NCBI GenBank assembly: GCA_036521655.1
Contig: DATDHI010000343.1
Coordinates: 1-27,253, forward strand
DNA from: GCA-003244245 sp036521655
GTDB taxonomy: Bacteria; Actinomycetota; Actinomycetes; Mycobacteriales; Pseudonocardiaceae
Reading direction: 5' to 3'
Length of the DNA: 27,253 bases
Shown: piece by piece, positions 1 through 8,436 of the stretch
Position numbering within the stretch: the first letter of the stretch is position 1
Layout of the letters: every line of letters starts with the position of its first letter
The notes under the pieces: generated by a model
Database searches by the model: none
Told to the model about the DNA's origin: nothing
What the model saw: the letters and a program-made list of their open reading frames with translations, nothing else
Translations under genes and position numbers: made by a program

Positions 1-225
1 CTGCAGGGTGGCGCCTTCGAACTGCTGCCCCACCGATAAGCCCGAGACCGCCATTCGCTTCGAAAATAGGGGGGACCCACCGGCTCTGCTGCCGCCAAGT
101 TCGACAGTAGAGCTGTCCGAAGCCGCCCGGGCAACTCTGAAGTCGAACTCGGCGCAAGTAGAGTCGTCACGCGATCAACAATCAGCGGCCGACCACATTT
201 CACGCCTCAGGGCGGCGCGCAGCGC

Positions 226-1968
226 CTACGGGGCCGGCTCCGAATGGGGGGTGGTTGGGACCGGCGCGCCGGCTTCGGCGGCGAGTTCGGCTGCGCGGGC
301 TTGGACGCCGGACTGGGTGCGCAGGGGAACCTCCTTGAGGAACAGCATGAGCACGAAAGCCAGCGCCATGACCCCGGCGGCGATGAGGAACACCAGATCC
401 ATCGCGTTGGAAAAGCCCACCAGGAACGGTCGGGCCAGCCGGGGGTCGATGTGCTGCAGGAACGACGAGTCCTGCAGGACGCCGCCGGCGCTGCCGCCGG
501 ATCCGTCGCCCTGGATGAGCTGCAGGACGGCGCTGTTGGCCGGGTTCGCACGGACGGCCGGGTCGGCCAGCGCCGCCCGGAACTCCGGCGTGCGCGCGAC
601 AGCCCCGAACGCGCCAGCGATCTTGTCTCCCACAGTGGAGAACATGATCGAGAGGAAGACCGCGACACCCATGGTGCCGCCCATCTGCCGGAAGAAGGTG
701 GACGAGGCGGTGGCCACCCCCATATCCCGGGCGGGCGCCGCGTTCTGCGCCGCCATGATCAGGGTCTGCATGCAGCCGCCCAACCCGAGGCCGAACAGCG
801 CCATGTAGATGTCGACCTCCCACAGGGGCGTGTCTACTCCCAGGCGGAAGTGCAGGATAAACAACGCAGCGGCCATTAACGCCGTGCCCAGCACGGGGAG
901 GATCTTGTACCGGCCGGTCCTGGAGGTAACCTGCCCGGACACCAACGAGGCTGCCATGATCCCCGCCATCAAGGGCAGCAGCAGCAAGCCGGCCTCCGTG
1001 GGCGATGCCCCCTTGACGATCTGCAGGTACAGCGGCAGCAGGGCGAGCCCGCCGAACATGCCCATGCCGATGATGAGACCTGCCGCTGACGTCACGCTGA
1101 ACACGCCGTTGCGGAACAGCCGCAGCGGCAGCAACGCCTCATCGCCGATCCACTCCTCAGCCAGGACGAACCCGAGGAGTCCGGCGGCAGCAACCAGGTA
1201 GCACAGGACCGCTTCGGCCGAGTCCCAGCCCCACTCCCGGCCCTGCTCGGCCACCAGGAGCATTGGCACGACTGCGGCCGTCAGGGCGAGCGCGCCCAGC
1301 CAGTCAATTCGGTGTTCGCGGCGAGTGTGCGGGATATTGAGTAGCCGGGCCACCACCACCAGCGCGGCCACCGCGATCGGGACGTTGACCAGGAACACCC
1401 ACCGCCACCCGGCGATCCCCAGGATGGAACTGGTCCCGGCGAACGCGCCACCCACCAGCGGGCCGATCACGCTTGACGTGCCGAACACCGCCAGGAAGTA
1501 ACCCTGGTAGCGGGCCCGCTCCCGCGGCGGCACGATATCCCCGATGATCGCGAACGCCAGCGACATCAACCCCCCGGCACCGAGCCCCTGCACGGCACGG
1601 AAGGCCGCCAGCTCGTACATCGAGGTGGAGATCGTGCACAGCACCGACCCGGCGATGAAGATCGAGATAGCGGTCAGGAAGAGCGGCTTGCGTCCATAGA
1701 GGTCGGAGAGCTTGCCGTACAGCGGGGTGGAGATCGTCGCAGTGATCAGATAGGCGGTGGTGGCCCAGGCCTGCAGGTTCAGTCCGTGCAGGTCGTCGGC
1801 AATGGTGCGGATCGCGGTGGACACGATCGTCTGGTCCAGCGCCGCCAGCAGGATCCCCAGCATCAACCCGCCGAGGATCGCCAGGATCTGGCGATGGGTG
1901 AAGGCCTCGGGTTCAGGCGTTGGCAAGCCACGGTGAGACCCAGGCTCCACCGCCACAGTGGTGGTCAT
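226..1968 (-). CDS. MFS drug:H+ antiporter, DHA2 (EmrB/QacA) family, 14 TM
   Basis: An inner-membrane exporter that probably pumps hydrophobic drugs or metabolites out in exchange for protons; the substrate cannot be read from sequence. The 580-residue product has the length and hydrophobic periodicity of 14-helix DHA2 transporters. From the chosen start, an LDQTIVSTA motif lies near residues 44-52, MFS motif A (GKLSDLYGRKPL) near 85-96, and the antiporter motif C (GPLVGG) near 169-174. The C-terminal tail is hydrophilic and proline/alanine-rich. I chose the ATG at 1968 (MTTTVAVEP) because it begins just before the usual short N-terminal tail; an in-frame extension reaches 2019, but no clear Shine-Dalgarno sequence supports either start. 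It is divergent from the next gene. Many such pumps are controlled by an adjacent TetR or MarR repressor, but none is visible here. Confidence 0.93.
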   Translation of the reverse strand: MTTTVAVEPGSHRGLPTPEPEAFTHRQILAILGGLMLGILLAALDQTIVSTAIRTIADDLHGLNLQAWATTAYLITATISTPLYGKLSDLYGRKPLFLTAISIFIAGSVLCTISTSMYELAAFRAVQGLGAGGLMSLAFAIIGDIVPPRERARYQGYFLAVFGTSSVIGPLVGGAFAGTSSILGIAGWRWVFLVNVPIAVAALVVVARLLNIPHTRREHRIDWLGALALTAAVVPMLLVAEQGREWGWDSAEAVLCYLVAAAGLLGFVLAEEWIGDEALLPLRLFRNGVFSVTSAAGLIIGMGMFGGLALLPLYLQIVKGASPTEAGLLLLPLMAGIMAASLVSGQVTSRTGRYKILPVLGTALMAAALFILHFRLGVDTPLWEVDIYMALFGLGLGGCMQTLIMAAQNAAPARDMGVATASSTFFRQMGGTMGVAVFLSIMFSTVGDKIAGAFGAVARTPEFRAALADPAVRANPANSAVLQLIQGDGSGGSAGGVLQDSSFLQHIDPRLARPFLVGFSNAMDLVFLIAAGVMALAFVLMLFLKEVPLRTQSGVQARAAELAAEAGAPVPTTPHSEPAP

Positions 1969-1977
1969 GAACAGATC

Positions 1978-1992
1978 CAATCCAATTGATTG
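1978..1992. promoter_or_regulatory. Small inverted repeat upstream of the MFS gene, possible operator
   Basis: CAATC and GATTG arms flank CAATT, ending 9 nt before the MFS start. A TATGCT hexamer on the minus strand (1999 down to 1994) could be a -10 box, which would place the arms at the transcription start. The arms are only 5 nt, so this could be chance. No repressor gene for it lies in the window. Confidence 0.25.
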
Positions 1993-2100
1993 CAGCATAC
2001 ACCTAGTTGCAGGAGACAAGCATGCACTCTGGCGGAGCCGTCCGCAACCACATTCCCACTCGCGCGGCCGGGTGTCGGAGGCCTTAGATAGCCTCCCCGC

Positions 2101-4218
2101 GTGGCACGCAAGGTCGAGACCCCCATCGCTGCTCTGATCGCGCTGCTCCGGCAGATGGACGCCGACGAGCTCACGGCGCTGCTGACCGCCCGCCCGGACG
2201 TCACAGCAACGCCGGAGCCGCGCAATATCAGCGAACTCGCCACTCGGCTGGGCAATGACTACTCGATGCGAACCGCGCTGTGCCAGTTGACGGTGCCGCA
2301 GATCAAGCTGGCCGAGGTGCTTCAGGTGCTCGGTGACGGCCGCCCACGCGCTGACTTGGAACGGCTACTCGGCGTCGGGGAGTTCCTCGAACGCGGGATG
2401 CTCGAAGAACTACTCGACGGACTGCGCCGGCTCGCACTGGCCTGGACGGAGGGCGCCGTGCTGCGCATCGCCCCGGGCATGGATCGGTTCTCCGCCCTTC
2501 CGCTGCTCCTCGGGCCGCCCGTAGCCCAACTGATGGCCGGGCTCAGCGTCGAGCAGCTCAGCCAGATCGCCACCAACCTCGGCATCCCCGGGCAACGGCG
2601 CAAGCCGGAATGGCTGACTGTGCTGGCCGGCGCGCTGTCCGACCCACGGCAGCTGCGGGCGGCGCTCGAGTCGGCCCCACCGGGGATCGACGAGACACTC
2701 AAGCGGCTGGTCTGGCACAACCCGAGAGTGCACGGGCCAGTGCAGGTCGCACTGCACCGCTTCGCCAGCTACGGCCTCACTCCCGAAATCAGCTGGCTGG
2801 CGCAACGGGGCTTCCTGCTGCCCTCGGGCTGGGACGAGGGCCAGATGCCCCGCGAGGTCGCTCTCGCGCTGCGGGGCGAGGATTACCACCCGGTCCTGTC
2901 CGCGGTGCCGCCGGTGCTCGTCACGCGCAGGATCGACCCGGCCCCGGTCGCCCGGGTGTCCATCGTGGACGGCATGCAGCGGATGCTGGCGTCGCTGGGC
3001 ATCTCGCCGGCACAGCAACTGGCAGCGGGCGGCGTCGGTGTGCGCGAGCTGCGCCGGATTGGCAAGGCGCTCAACAGCACCGAGAGCGAGGTCCGGCTGT
3101 GGTTGGAGCTGGCGGCCGCCGCGGGGATGGTCGCTCCCGCGGGCGACGGCGGACTGCTGCCCACCACCGCGGCCGACGCCTGGCTCGCCGAGCCACCCGG
3201 CGCGCAGCTGGCCAGCCTGATCACAGCGTGGCAGACGATCGGTGCCGTGCCCTCGCACCGCGTCAACGCCGACGGCAAGTCGCTGTCCGCGCTCGATCCC
3301 GATGGTTTCACCCGGATAGGTCCTCCGTTGCGCACCGACCTGCTCCGGTTGCTCGCAGATTCCCCCGCCGGCACCGCGGTGACCGATCTCGACAGCCTGA
3401 TCGATGTGCTGGCCTGGCGCTACCCGCTGCGGTACCACAGCGCCGAGGCGCTGGGCCCATACCTGGTGGCGACCTGGAACGAAGCGCAACACCTCGGGCT
3501 GGTCGTCGATGCAACACTGAGCTCGCTGGGACGGATGGCCGCGACCAGCTCGTGTGACGAGGACCTCGCCGAACTGGCCGCGCAGATCATGCCAGCACCG
3601 GTGGATCGCGCCACCTTCCTCCCCGATCTCACGGCTGTGGTGTCCGGCCCGCCGACGGCCGAGCTGGCCGGGCTGCTCGACGCCGTCGCCGACCAGGAGA
3701 GCCGCGATACCGCGTCGACCTGGCGGCTGTCGCCGGGCAGCGTGCGCAGGGCGCTGGACTCCGGGCATACCGCGGATGAGCTGCTGGCCCGGCTCGCCGA
3801 GGTGGCCGAGCGTCCGCTTCCGCAGCCGGTCGAGTATCTGGTCAACGACGCCGCGCGACGGCACGGCCAGCTGCAGGTGCGCGTGGTGTCCTGCGCGGTG
3901 AGTACCAGCGACCCCGGGCTGGCCGCCGAGATCGCCGCCAACCGAAAGCTCGGAGCGCTCGAGCTGGCGCCGCTCGCGGCGACGGTGTTGGGCAGCGGGA
4001 AACCCGCTGCGGAGACGTTACGGCTACTGCGGGCTGCCGGCTACTCCCCCGTCCGGCAGTCCAAGACCGGCCAGACCGTCGTCGAGCGAGTAGCTCCGCA
4101 GCGGGCTCCACAACTGCGACTGGCCCGGCAGCCCATCCCGGCGGCAGCTGCTGTGGCGCCCGCCGCGCTGGCCCGCCGGCTGGCCAGCAGCACCATGCCG
4201 GTCGCAGGGCGACCGTAA
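2101..4218 (+). CDS. Helicase-associated / XPB-Ssl2 N-terminal-type domain protein
   Basis: A 705-residue cytoplasmic protein of the actinobacterial helicase-associated family, which carries a domain related to the N-terminal region of XPB/Ssl2 helicases (Pfam Helicase_C_3 type). The best evidence is residues ~498-600: an LPDLTAVVSG strand, then RLSPGSVRRALDSG, then LPQPVEYLVNDAARRHGQLQVR, which is the recognisable core. The rest is alpha-helical and winged-helix-like. No Walker motifs are visible, so it is not a helicase by itself. In mycobacteria a related protein (Rv0862c, by recall) is encoded beside the XPB helicase gene; here no helicase is adjacent. The GTG start is the first in frame and lacks a close Shine-Dalgarno sequence (a GGAGG is ~19 nt upstream), so the message may be leaderless or the start slightly wrong. 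The gene converges on the Hip1-like gene with a 5-nt gap. A role in DNA repair or transcription is inference only. Confidence 0.82.
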   Translation: MARKVETPIAALIALLRQMDADELTALLTARPDVTATPEPRNISELATRLGNDYSMRTALCQLTVPQIKLAEVLQVLGDGRPRADLERLLGVGEFLERGMLEELLDGLRRLALAWTEGAVLRIAPGMDRFSALPLLLGPPVAQLMAGLSVEQLSQIATNLGIPGQRRKPEWLTVLAGALSDPRQLRAALESAPPGIDETLKRLVWHNPRVHGPVQVALHRFASYGLTPEISWLAQRGFLLPSGWDEGQMPREVALALRGEDYHPVLSAVPPVLVTRRIDPAPVARVSIVDGMQRMLASLGISPAQQLAAGGVGVRELRRIGKALNSTESEVRLWLELAAAAGMVAPAGDGGLLPTTAADAWLAEPPGAQLASLITAWQTIGAVPSHRVNADGKSLSALDPDGFTRIGPPLRTDLLRLLADSPAGTAVTDLDSLIDVLAWRYPLRYHSAEALGPYLVATWNEAQHLGLVVDATLSSLGRMAATSSCDEDLAELAAQIMPAPVDRATFLPDLTAVVSGPPTAELAGLLDAVADQESRDTASTWRLSPGSVRRALDSGHTADELLARLAEVAERPLPQPVEYLVNDAARRHGQLQVRVVSCAVSTSDPGLAAEIAANRKLGALELAPLAATVLGSGKPAAETLRLLRAAGYSPVRQSKTGQTVVERVAPQRAPQLRLARQPIPAAAAVAPAALARRLASSTMPVAGRP

Positions 4219-4223
4219 CCGGC

Positions 4224-5792
4224 TCAGCCCGATGGTTGGCACCGGGTTCCCTCGGGCGGAACCTGCAGGCCGGTGAGGTAGGTGATGCCAGCCTGGTCGA
4301 TGCAGGCAACGCCTTCCAGGAACGCGGTGTGCTGGGTACCTTCGTAGGTCAGCAGCCGCCCGTTAAGGTCGCGGGCCAGGTTGACCCCCGCCTGGTAGGG
4401 CGTCGCGGGATCATGCGTGGTGGAGATCACCACCACTGGTGGCAGCCCGGTGACCTGCGGATGGTGGGGTCCGCCGGTGAGCGGTACGGGCCAGAACGCG
4501 CAGTTGTCCAGCGCCGGAGACGGCGGTTGCCCGCTGTCCATGAACGGCGCGACCGCCCGGTACTGGGCATCGACGTTGCGCGCCACAGTGCGGTCTGTGA
4601 TGGGCGGGTTGTCGACGCACAGCACAGCCTGGAAGACATCCATCGTGGTGGAGTAGGTGCCATCAGCCGAGCGTCCGTTGTAGAGGTCCGCCAGGCGCAT
4701 CAGCGTGTCCCCATTGCCCCGCGCGAGTTCCTGCAGCCCGCGGTTCAACGGCACCCACAGCTCGGGCTGGTACAGCGCCTGGACGGTGCCGATCGTGGCG
4801 TCGGTGTAGGACAGCTTACGCCCGTCGGGCACGTCTGCCGGGTGGGTGATCAGCGGGCGGACGCGGGACTGGAAGTTGGCCACGGCCTGGCCCTTGTCCT
4901 GCCCCAAGGAACAGTCGGGCCGGCTCGCGCACGATGCCGCGAAGGCGTCGAACGCTTGCTGGAACCCTCGGCCCTGGTCTATCAGCTGGGAGATCGAGTC
5001 CTGGGCCGGATCGACGGCGCCGTCGAGAATCATCGCGCGCACATTGCCGGGAAAGGCTTCGGCATAAGTGGTCCCGATGCGGGTGCCGTAGGAGTAGCCC
5101 AGATAGGTCAGCTTGTCGTCACCGAGGGCCGAGCGCATGACATCCATGTCACGGACCACCTCCCGGGTACCGACGTGGGCGAGCACGTCAGCTCCGGTAC
5201 GGCTGACGCACCCGGCGTCGTCCGCCTTCTCCCGGTCCTCCGTCGTCGTCACCCCGGCCGGTGAGCTGTCGACCCCGAGGTTCATCTGCCGTTCGGCATC
5301 CCGCTCGGCGGGGGTCCGGCATTGCACCTGCGGTTGGCTGGCGCCGATACCGCGCGGGTCGAACCCCACGAGATCGAACCGCCGTCCCAGCTCATTGTCC
5401 TTCACCTCGCCGGCGAGGCCCGCCGCCGCGCTCATCCCCGACCCACCCGGACCGCCCGGGTTGATCACCAATGAGCCGATGCGGTGTGCCGGATCCGAGG
5501 CGGGCTGCCGCAGCAGGCCAACTTTGATAGTCCTGCCGTTGGGTTGGGAGTAGTCCAGGGGCACCTCGAGGTAGGCGCACTGCAGACCGGTATCGGCGTA
5601 GGCCTTCTTGTCATGTGGGCTGGTGGCGAAAGAGGGGCAAGCGGCCCAGGACAGGGACTGGCCGTAGAACCTTTCCAACCCCGCGGGAACTGCGCCGCTA
5701 GGTCCGTGCTGCGCCGCGGACGTGCAGGCCAGCGTTGATGACGCCACCGCCATGAGGGCCAGCCCGACCGCCAGCGCTTGCGAACGTTTCAT
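4224..5792 (-). CDS. Secreted alpha/beta-hydrolase lipoprotein, tripeptidyl-aminopeptidase (TAP) / Hip1-CaeA type
   Basis: An exported serine hydrolase likely to cleave peptides or esters at the cell envelope. With the ATG at 5792 it is 522 residues. A basic-hydrophobic signal peptide ends in a lipobox (STLAC, lipid-anchored Cys23). The oxyanion region NPGGPGGSG is at ~111-119. The nucleophile elbow GYSYG gives Ser234, the TAP-like C-terminal domain has THDPATP (Asp461), and TQHTAF gives His488. Mycobacterial Hip1 (Rv2224c) has a reported triad at Ser228/Asp463/His490, so spacing and length agree well. Paired cysteines in the cap region suggest disulfides in an exported protein. The start is chosen because GGAGG sits 9 nt before ATG 5792, whereas it abuts the in-frame ATG at 5801. 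The gene is divergent from the P450 gene. Substrate is unknown. Confidence 0.92.
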   Translation of the reverse strand: MKRSQALAVGLALMAVASSTLACTSAAQHGPSGAVPAGLERFYGQSLSWAACPSFATSPHDKKAYADTGLQCAYLEVPLDYSQPNGRTIKVGLLRQPASDPAHRIGSLVINPGGPGGSGMSAAAGLAGEVKDNELGRRFDLVGFDPRGIGASQPQVQCRTPAERDAERQMNLGVDSSPAGVTTTEDREKADDAGCVSRTGADVLAHVGTREVVRDMDVMRSALGDDKLTYLGYSYGTRIGTTYAEAFPGNVRAMILDGAVDPAQDSISQLIDQGRGFQQAFDAFAASCASRPDCSLGQDKGQAVANFQSRVRPLITHPADVPDGRKLSYTDATIGTVQALYQPELWVPLNRGLQELARGNGDTLMRLADLYNGRSADGTYSTTMDVFQAVLCVDNPPITDRTVARNVDAQYRAVAPFMDSGQPPSPALDNCAFWPVPLTGGPHHPQVTGLPPVVVISTTHDPATPYQAGVNLARDLNGRLLTYEGTQHTAFLEGVACIDQAGITYLTGLQVPPEGTRCQPSG

Positions 5793-5867
5793 TCCCTGCA
5801 TCCTCCGCTTACCTGGGTGAACGTCGCGTTGTGCAACCGGACGCTCTCAGAGTGTGAGCTTCCTCAA

Positions 5868-5883
5868 CATGTACACGAACATG
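5868..5883. promoter_or_regulatory. CATGT-N6-ACATG inverted repeat between divergent genes
   Basis: A perfect 5-nt-arm inverted repeat with a 6-nt spacer lies in the 236-nt region between the Hip1-like gene (-) and the P450 gene (+). It resembles PadR-type half sites (ATGT/ACAT), but the spacing differs from the usual 8. It could serve either promoter. No other structure was recognised in this intergenic region. The arms are short, so chance occurrence is possible. Confidence 0.25.
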
Positions 5884-6028
5884 ACCACGCACGGAAGCAG
5901 GTCACGCGGGACACGGCCGAACAGCAGGCTACCGGCTACCTACCAACGGCCAGGCCGCGGCCGAACTCCGAGCGTCGGGAGCTGCCACGCCATATTGTTC
6001 AGGTGCGGGGTGGGACTGAGAGGTCGTG

Positions 6029-7381
6029 ATGGCGCTACGAAGCAGGATCCGTTGGGTGGCTCGACACGGGCTGGTCCGGCGGGCGATACACCGCCAGATG
6101 TGCGACGGTGACCTGGGTGCGCGGCTGATGATCGACCCGGCGATCCGCGAGGACCCCTTCCCGTACTACGACCAGCTGCGCGCGCAGGGCCGGATCGTCA
6201 ATGCCGGGCTGGCGCTGGTCTCAGCGCATCATGATGTCTGCCTGGCCGTACTGCGCAGCCCCGACTTCGGCCAGGTCCGCCTGGACCGGCTACCCGGGCC
6301 GCTCCGGCTGGCCCTGAAGATCGGCGGCCGCCCGGTCCTGGGACCGCTAGAGCCGCCCTCCATGCTGGCGACCGACCCACCCGAGCACACCCGCTACCGC
6401 AAACTTGTCACCCGGGCGTTCAGTGTGCGGTCCGTCGCCGCGATGCGCTCCCGGGTCGAAGAAGTCGCCGAGGAGTTGCTCGACGAGATCGCCCGGTCAA
6501 CGCCCTCCGGTGGCCCGACGGTGGATCTGGTGGCGCGCTACGCCAGCCTGCTGCCGGCCACCGTGATCGCCGAGATGCTCGGGGCGCCGGTCGCGATGCG
6601 TCGTCAGTTCCTCGACTGGGGGGCCGGCGCGGCACTGTCGCTGGACATCGGGTTGACCTACCGCGACTTCCGCCGCTCCGAGCAGGACCTGGCCGCGCTG
6701 CACCGCTGGATGCTGGGCCATTTCGCTGAGGTCCGCCGCGCACCCCGCGACGACGTCCTCAGCGCCCTGGTGACCGCGCACGACCAGGGCGATCGGTTGA
6801 CTCTCGACGAGCTGAGCAGCATTGCGATGCTGCTGCTCGCCGCCGGTTTCGAGACCACGGTCAACCTGCTGGGCAACGGCGCCGTCCTGCTGCTGCGCCA
6901 CCCCGACCAGCTGCTGGCGCTGCAGGCCGAACCGCAGCGCTGGGCTGGCGCCGTGGAGGAGATCCTTCGCTATGAGTCACCCGTGCAGCGCACTGGGCGG
7001 GTCGCACTGCAGGACACCGAAGTGGCCGGGCGTCGGGTGGGAGCGGGCTCATTCGTCAGCCTGCTGCTCGGGGGCGCGAACCGCGACCCCGAGGTCTTCG
7101 CCGACCCGAACCGGTTCGACGTCCAACGACCCGAGGCAGCCGAGAACCTCGCGTTCTCCAGCGGCGTCCATTACTGCATCGGCGCCGCGCTGGCCCGGCT
7201 GGAGGGCGAGGTCGGGCTGCGGGCGCTGTTCCAGCGGTTCCCCGATCTAGCCCTCGCCGCCCCACCCCACCGACGCCCCACCCGCGTCCTCCGCGGCTAC
7301 GACACAATCCCAATCCAACCTTTCTCCCCGAATACCCGCTCTCACTCAGCCTCCCCGCATTCAGCAGGCCCAGCGGGGTAA
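6029..7381 (+). CDS. Cytochrome P450, CYP140-like
   Basis: A soluble bacterial haem monooxygenase that needs separate ferredoxin and reductase partners, none encoded nearby. The 450-residue product has the C-helix region DPPEHTRYR (~116-124), the I-helix oxygen-activation motif AGFETT (272-277), the ExxR pair (Glu311, Arg314) and the haem loop FSSGVHYCIG with the thiolate ligand Cys383. The I-helix continuation VNLLGNG and the late TRVLRGY motif match mycobacterial CYP140 by recall, which makes that family the best guess. Substrate is unknown. The ATG at 6029 has GAGAGG 5 nt upstream; an overlapping GTG at 6026 is less well placed. The last residues (SPHSAGPAG) and the stop codon are supplied by a palindromic repeat element, so the native C-terminus has been altered or extended. 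Confidence 0.93.
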   Translation: MALRSRIRWVARHGLVRRAIHRQMCDGDLGARLMIDPAIREDPFPYYDQLRAQGRIVNAGLALVSAHHDVCLAVLRSPDFGQVRLDRLPGPLRLALKIGGRPVLGPLEPPSMLATDPPEHTRYRKLVTRAFSVRSVAAMRSRVEEVAEELLDEIARSTPSGGPTVDLVARYASLLPATVIAEMLGAPVAMRRQFLDWGAGAALSLDIGLTYRDFRRSEQDLAALHRWMLGHFAEVRRAPRDDVLSALVTAHDQGDRLTLDELSSIAMLLLAAGFETTVNLLGNGAVLLLRHPDQLLALQAEPQRWAGAVEEILRYESPVQRTGRVALQDTEVAGRRVGAGSFVSLLLGGANRDPEVFADPNRFDVQRPEAAENLAFSSGVHYCIGAALARLEGEVGLRALFQRFPDLALAAPPHRRPTRVLRGYDTIPIQPFSPNTRSHSASPHSAGPAG

Positions 7382-7420
7382 TTCGGGTCGCCATAACCCC
7401 GCTCAGCCCGCTGAATGCGG
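7351..7420. repeat. Palindromic dispersed element, copy 1 (also a possible bidirectional terminator)
   Basis: Arms 7355-7379 and 7396-7420 are complementary at 22 of 25 positions around a 16-nt loop. A near-identical copy lies at 15395-15464, sharing the conserved loop start AATTCGGGT. The stop codon of the P450 gene (7379-7381) sits at the arm/loop boundary. The element fills the gap between two convergent genes, so a folded transcript could end transcription from both sides, although no U-tract follows. It resembles REP-like or MITE-like repeats. No transposase is present. Confidence 0.8.
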
Positions 7421-7437
7421 CAGGGTGGCTCGGAGGT

Positions 7438-8436
7438 CTACGTACCAGCCCTGCGCAAGCCGCGGTACAGCACAGTGGCGTCACCGAGGCGCCGACGGAG
7501 TTGCCGTTCGAGCCCGGCGATGGGGTAGAGGTTCTGGGGGGCGCGGGTGTCCTTGTACTCGGCTGAGGCGTAGCGGCACAGGGTGGCCTGGCTGAGCCAG
7601 GCCATGTCGATCGCGTCCGCGGCGTTGAGGGTGGCGCTGCACTCCAGGCGCACGATGCCGGCCCAGGGCGCCCCAGGTATGCAGGGTAACCGCAGGTACC
7701 AGGTGTAGCGGTGCCACGAGCTGCCGAGCAGGAAGACCGGGGTGCGCTGACCGGGCGACAGCGAGGCCACCAACTGGTTGAGGTGCCGCGGCAGGTATGC
7801 GCTGCGATGGCTCTTGATGTAGCCCAGTGCCCGCGGCAGATGCTGGCGACCGCGCAACGGGCCGTCGATCACGAGCAGGTCGCCGCCGTCGGGGAGCACG
7901 TGCCCGTCCAGCCCGGCTCGGGCAGTCACGGCCGTGGTGATCTCGGTGTCGCCGAGGCGGGCTTGCAGCGCAAAGCTCAACGCCTGGATCGGCGCGGTGT
8001 CCCGGCGGACGTCGGCGACACTGACCCGGTAGGTGCCGGCTTTCGTGAGGATGTCGACAGCGTGCGCGGCCGTCGTGAACAGCCCGCGACGCACGTCGCA
8101 GGCCAGCAGGTGTGCCCCCTCCCCGGCGCAGCAGCAGACCACGCCCGCCGCGTAGGACGCGCAGAGCGCAGGCGAGGCTGTGCTGCCGTCAGCGGGCTCC
8201 TCCAGCCACACCCGGGCGTCGATGCGGCGCACCCCGTCGACGAACAGCGTCGCGCTCCGCGGCTGCACCTCTCGAGCCGGATCGAGCGGGATCCATCGAT
8301 CCGCGGGCAGCTCGACGTCAGTGACGACTCGAGCTCTGGACTCGGCGAGCTCCTCGACGTCCAGGCTGGCCCCGTAGCCGGGATCCCAGGGATCGACAAA
8401 GAACCGCATCCGCGGGCGTGCCAGCTCGATCGTCAC
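7438..8436 (-). CDS. NurA-like nuclease domain protein, last gene of the HerA-SbcD-SbcC operon
   Basis: Likely the nuclease partner of the HerA-like ATPase in DNA end processing. The 332-residue protein is divergent, but its motif order fits the NurA RNase-H-like fold: a strand ending FVDG (Asp67), a second strand LLVIDGPL (Asp191), then GYIKSH (~205-210) where NurA has its conserved lysine motif, and a C-terminal NLYPIAGLE stretch where NurA has the YP...AH motif. The usual C-terminal histidine is not evident. An odd CCC run lies at 101-103. The GTG start overlaps the sbcC stop as GTGA, so translation is coupled. The assignment rests on motifs plus operon position; a divergent protein of other function with the same fold is possible. 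It converges on the P450 gene. Confidence 0.65.
   Translation of the reverse strand: MTIELARPRMRFFVDPWDPGYGASLDVEELAESRARVVTDVELPADRWIPLDPAREVQPRSATLFVDGVRRIDARVWLEEPADGSTASPALCASYAAGVVCCCAGEGAHLLACDVRRGLFTTAAHAVDILTKAGTYRVSVADVRRDTAPIQALSFALQARLGDTEITTAVTARAGLDGHVLPDGGDLLVIDGPLRGRQHLPRALGYIKSHRSAYLPRHLNQLVASLSPGQRTPVFLLGSSWHRYTWYLRLPCIPGAPWAGIVRLECSATLNAADAIDMAWLSQATLCRYASAEYKDTRAPQNLYPIAGLERQLRRRLGDATVLYRGLRRAGT

Noticed and set aside
8..808. 266-codon plus-strand frame at the left edge
   Set aside because: Most of it is antisense to the MFS transporter, and the first 225 nt contain no recognisable gene or promoter.
2410..3864. 484-codon minus-strand frame inside the helicase-associated gene
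   Set aside because: The plus-strand frame has recognisable domain motifs and normal codon bias; the minus frame is low-complexity and rich in Arg, Gln and His.
4216..4240. Third copy of the palindromic element between the helicase-associated and Hip1-like genes
   Set aside because: Only a short GGCTCAGCCC-like string matches; there are no arms and no conserved loop.
4236..5264. 342-codon plus-strand frame opposite the Hip1-like gene
   Set aside because: Antisense shadow; the minus-strand frame has signal peptide, lipobox and full catalytic triad.
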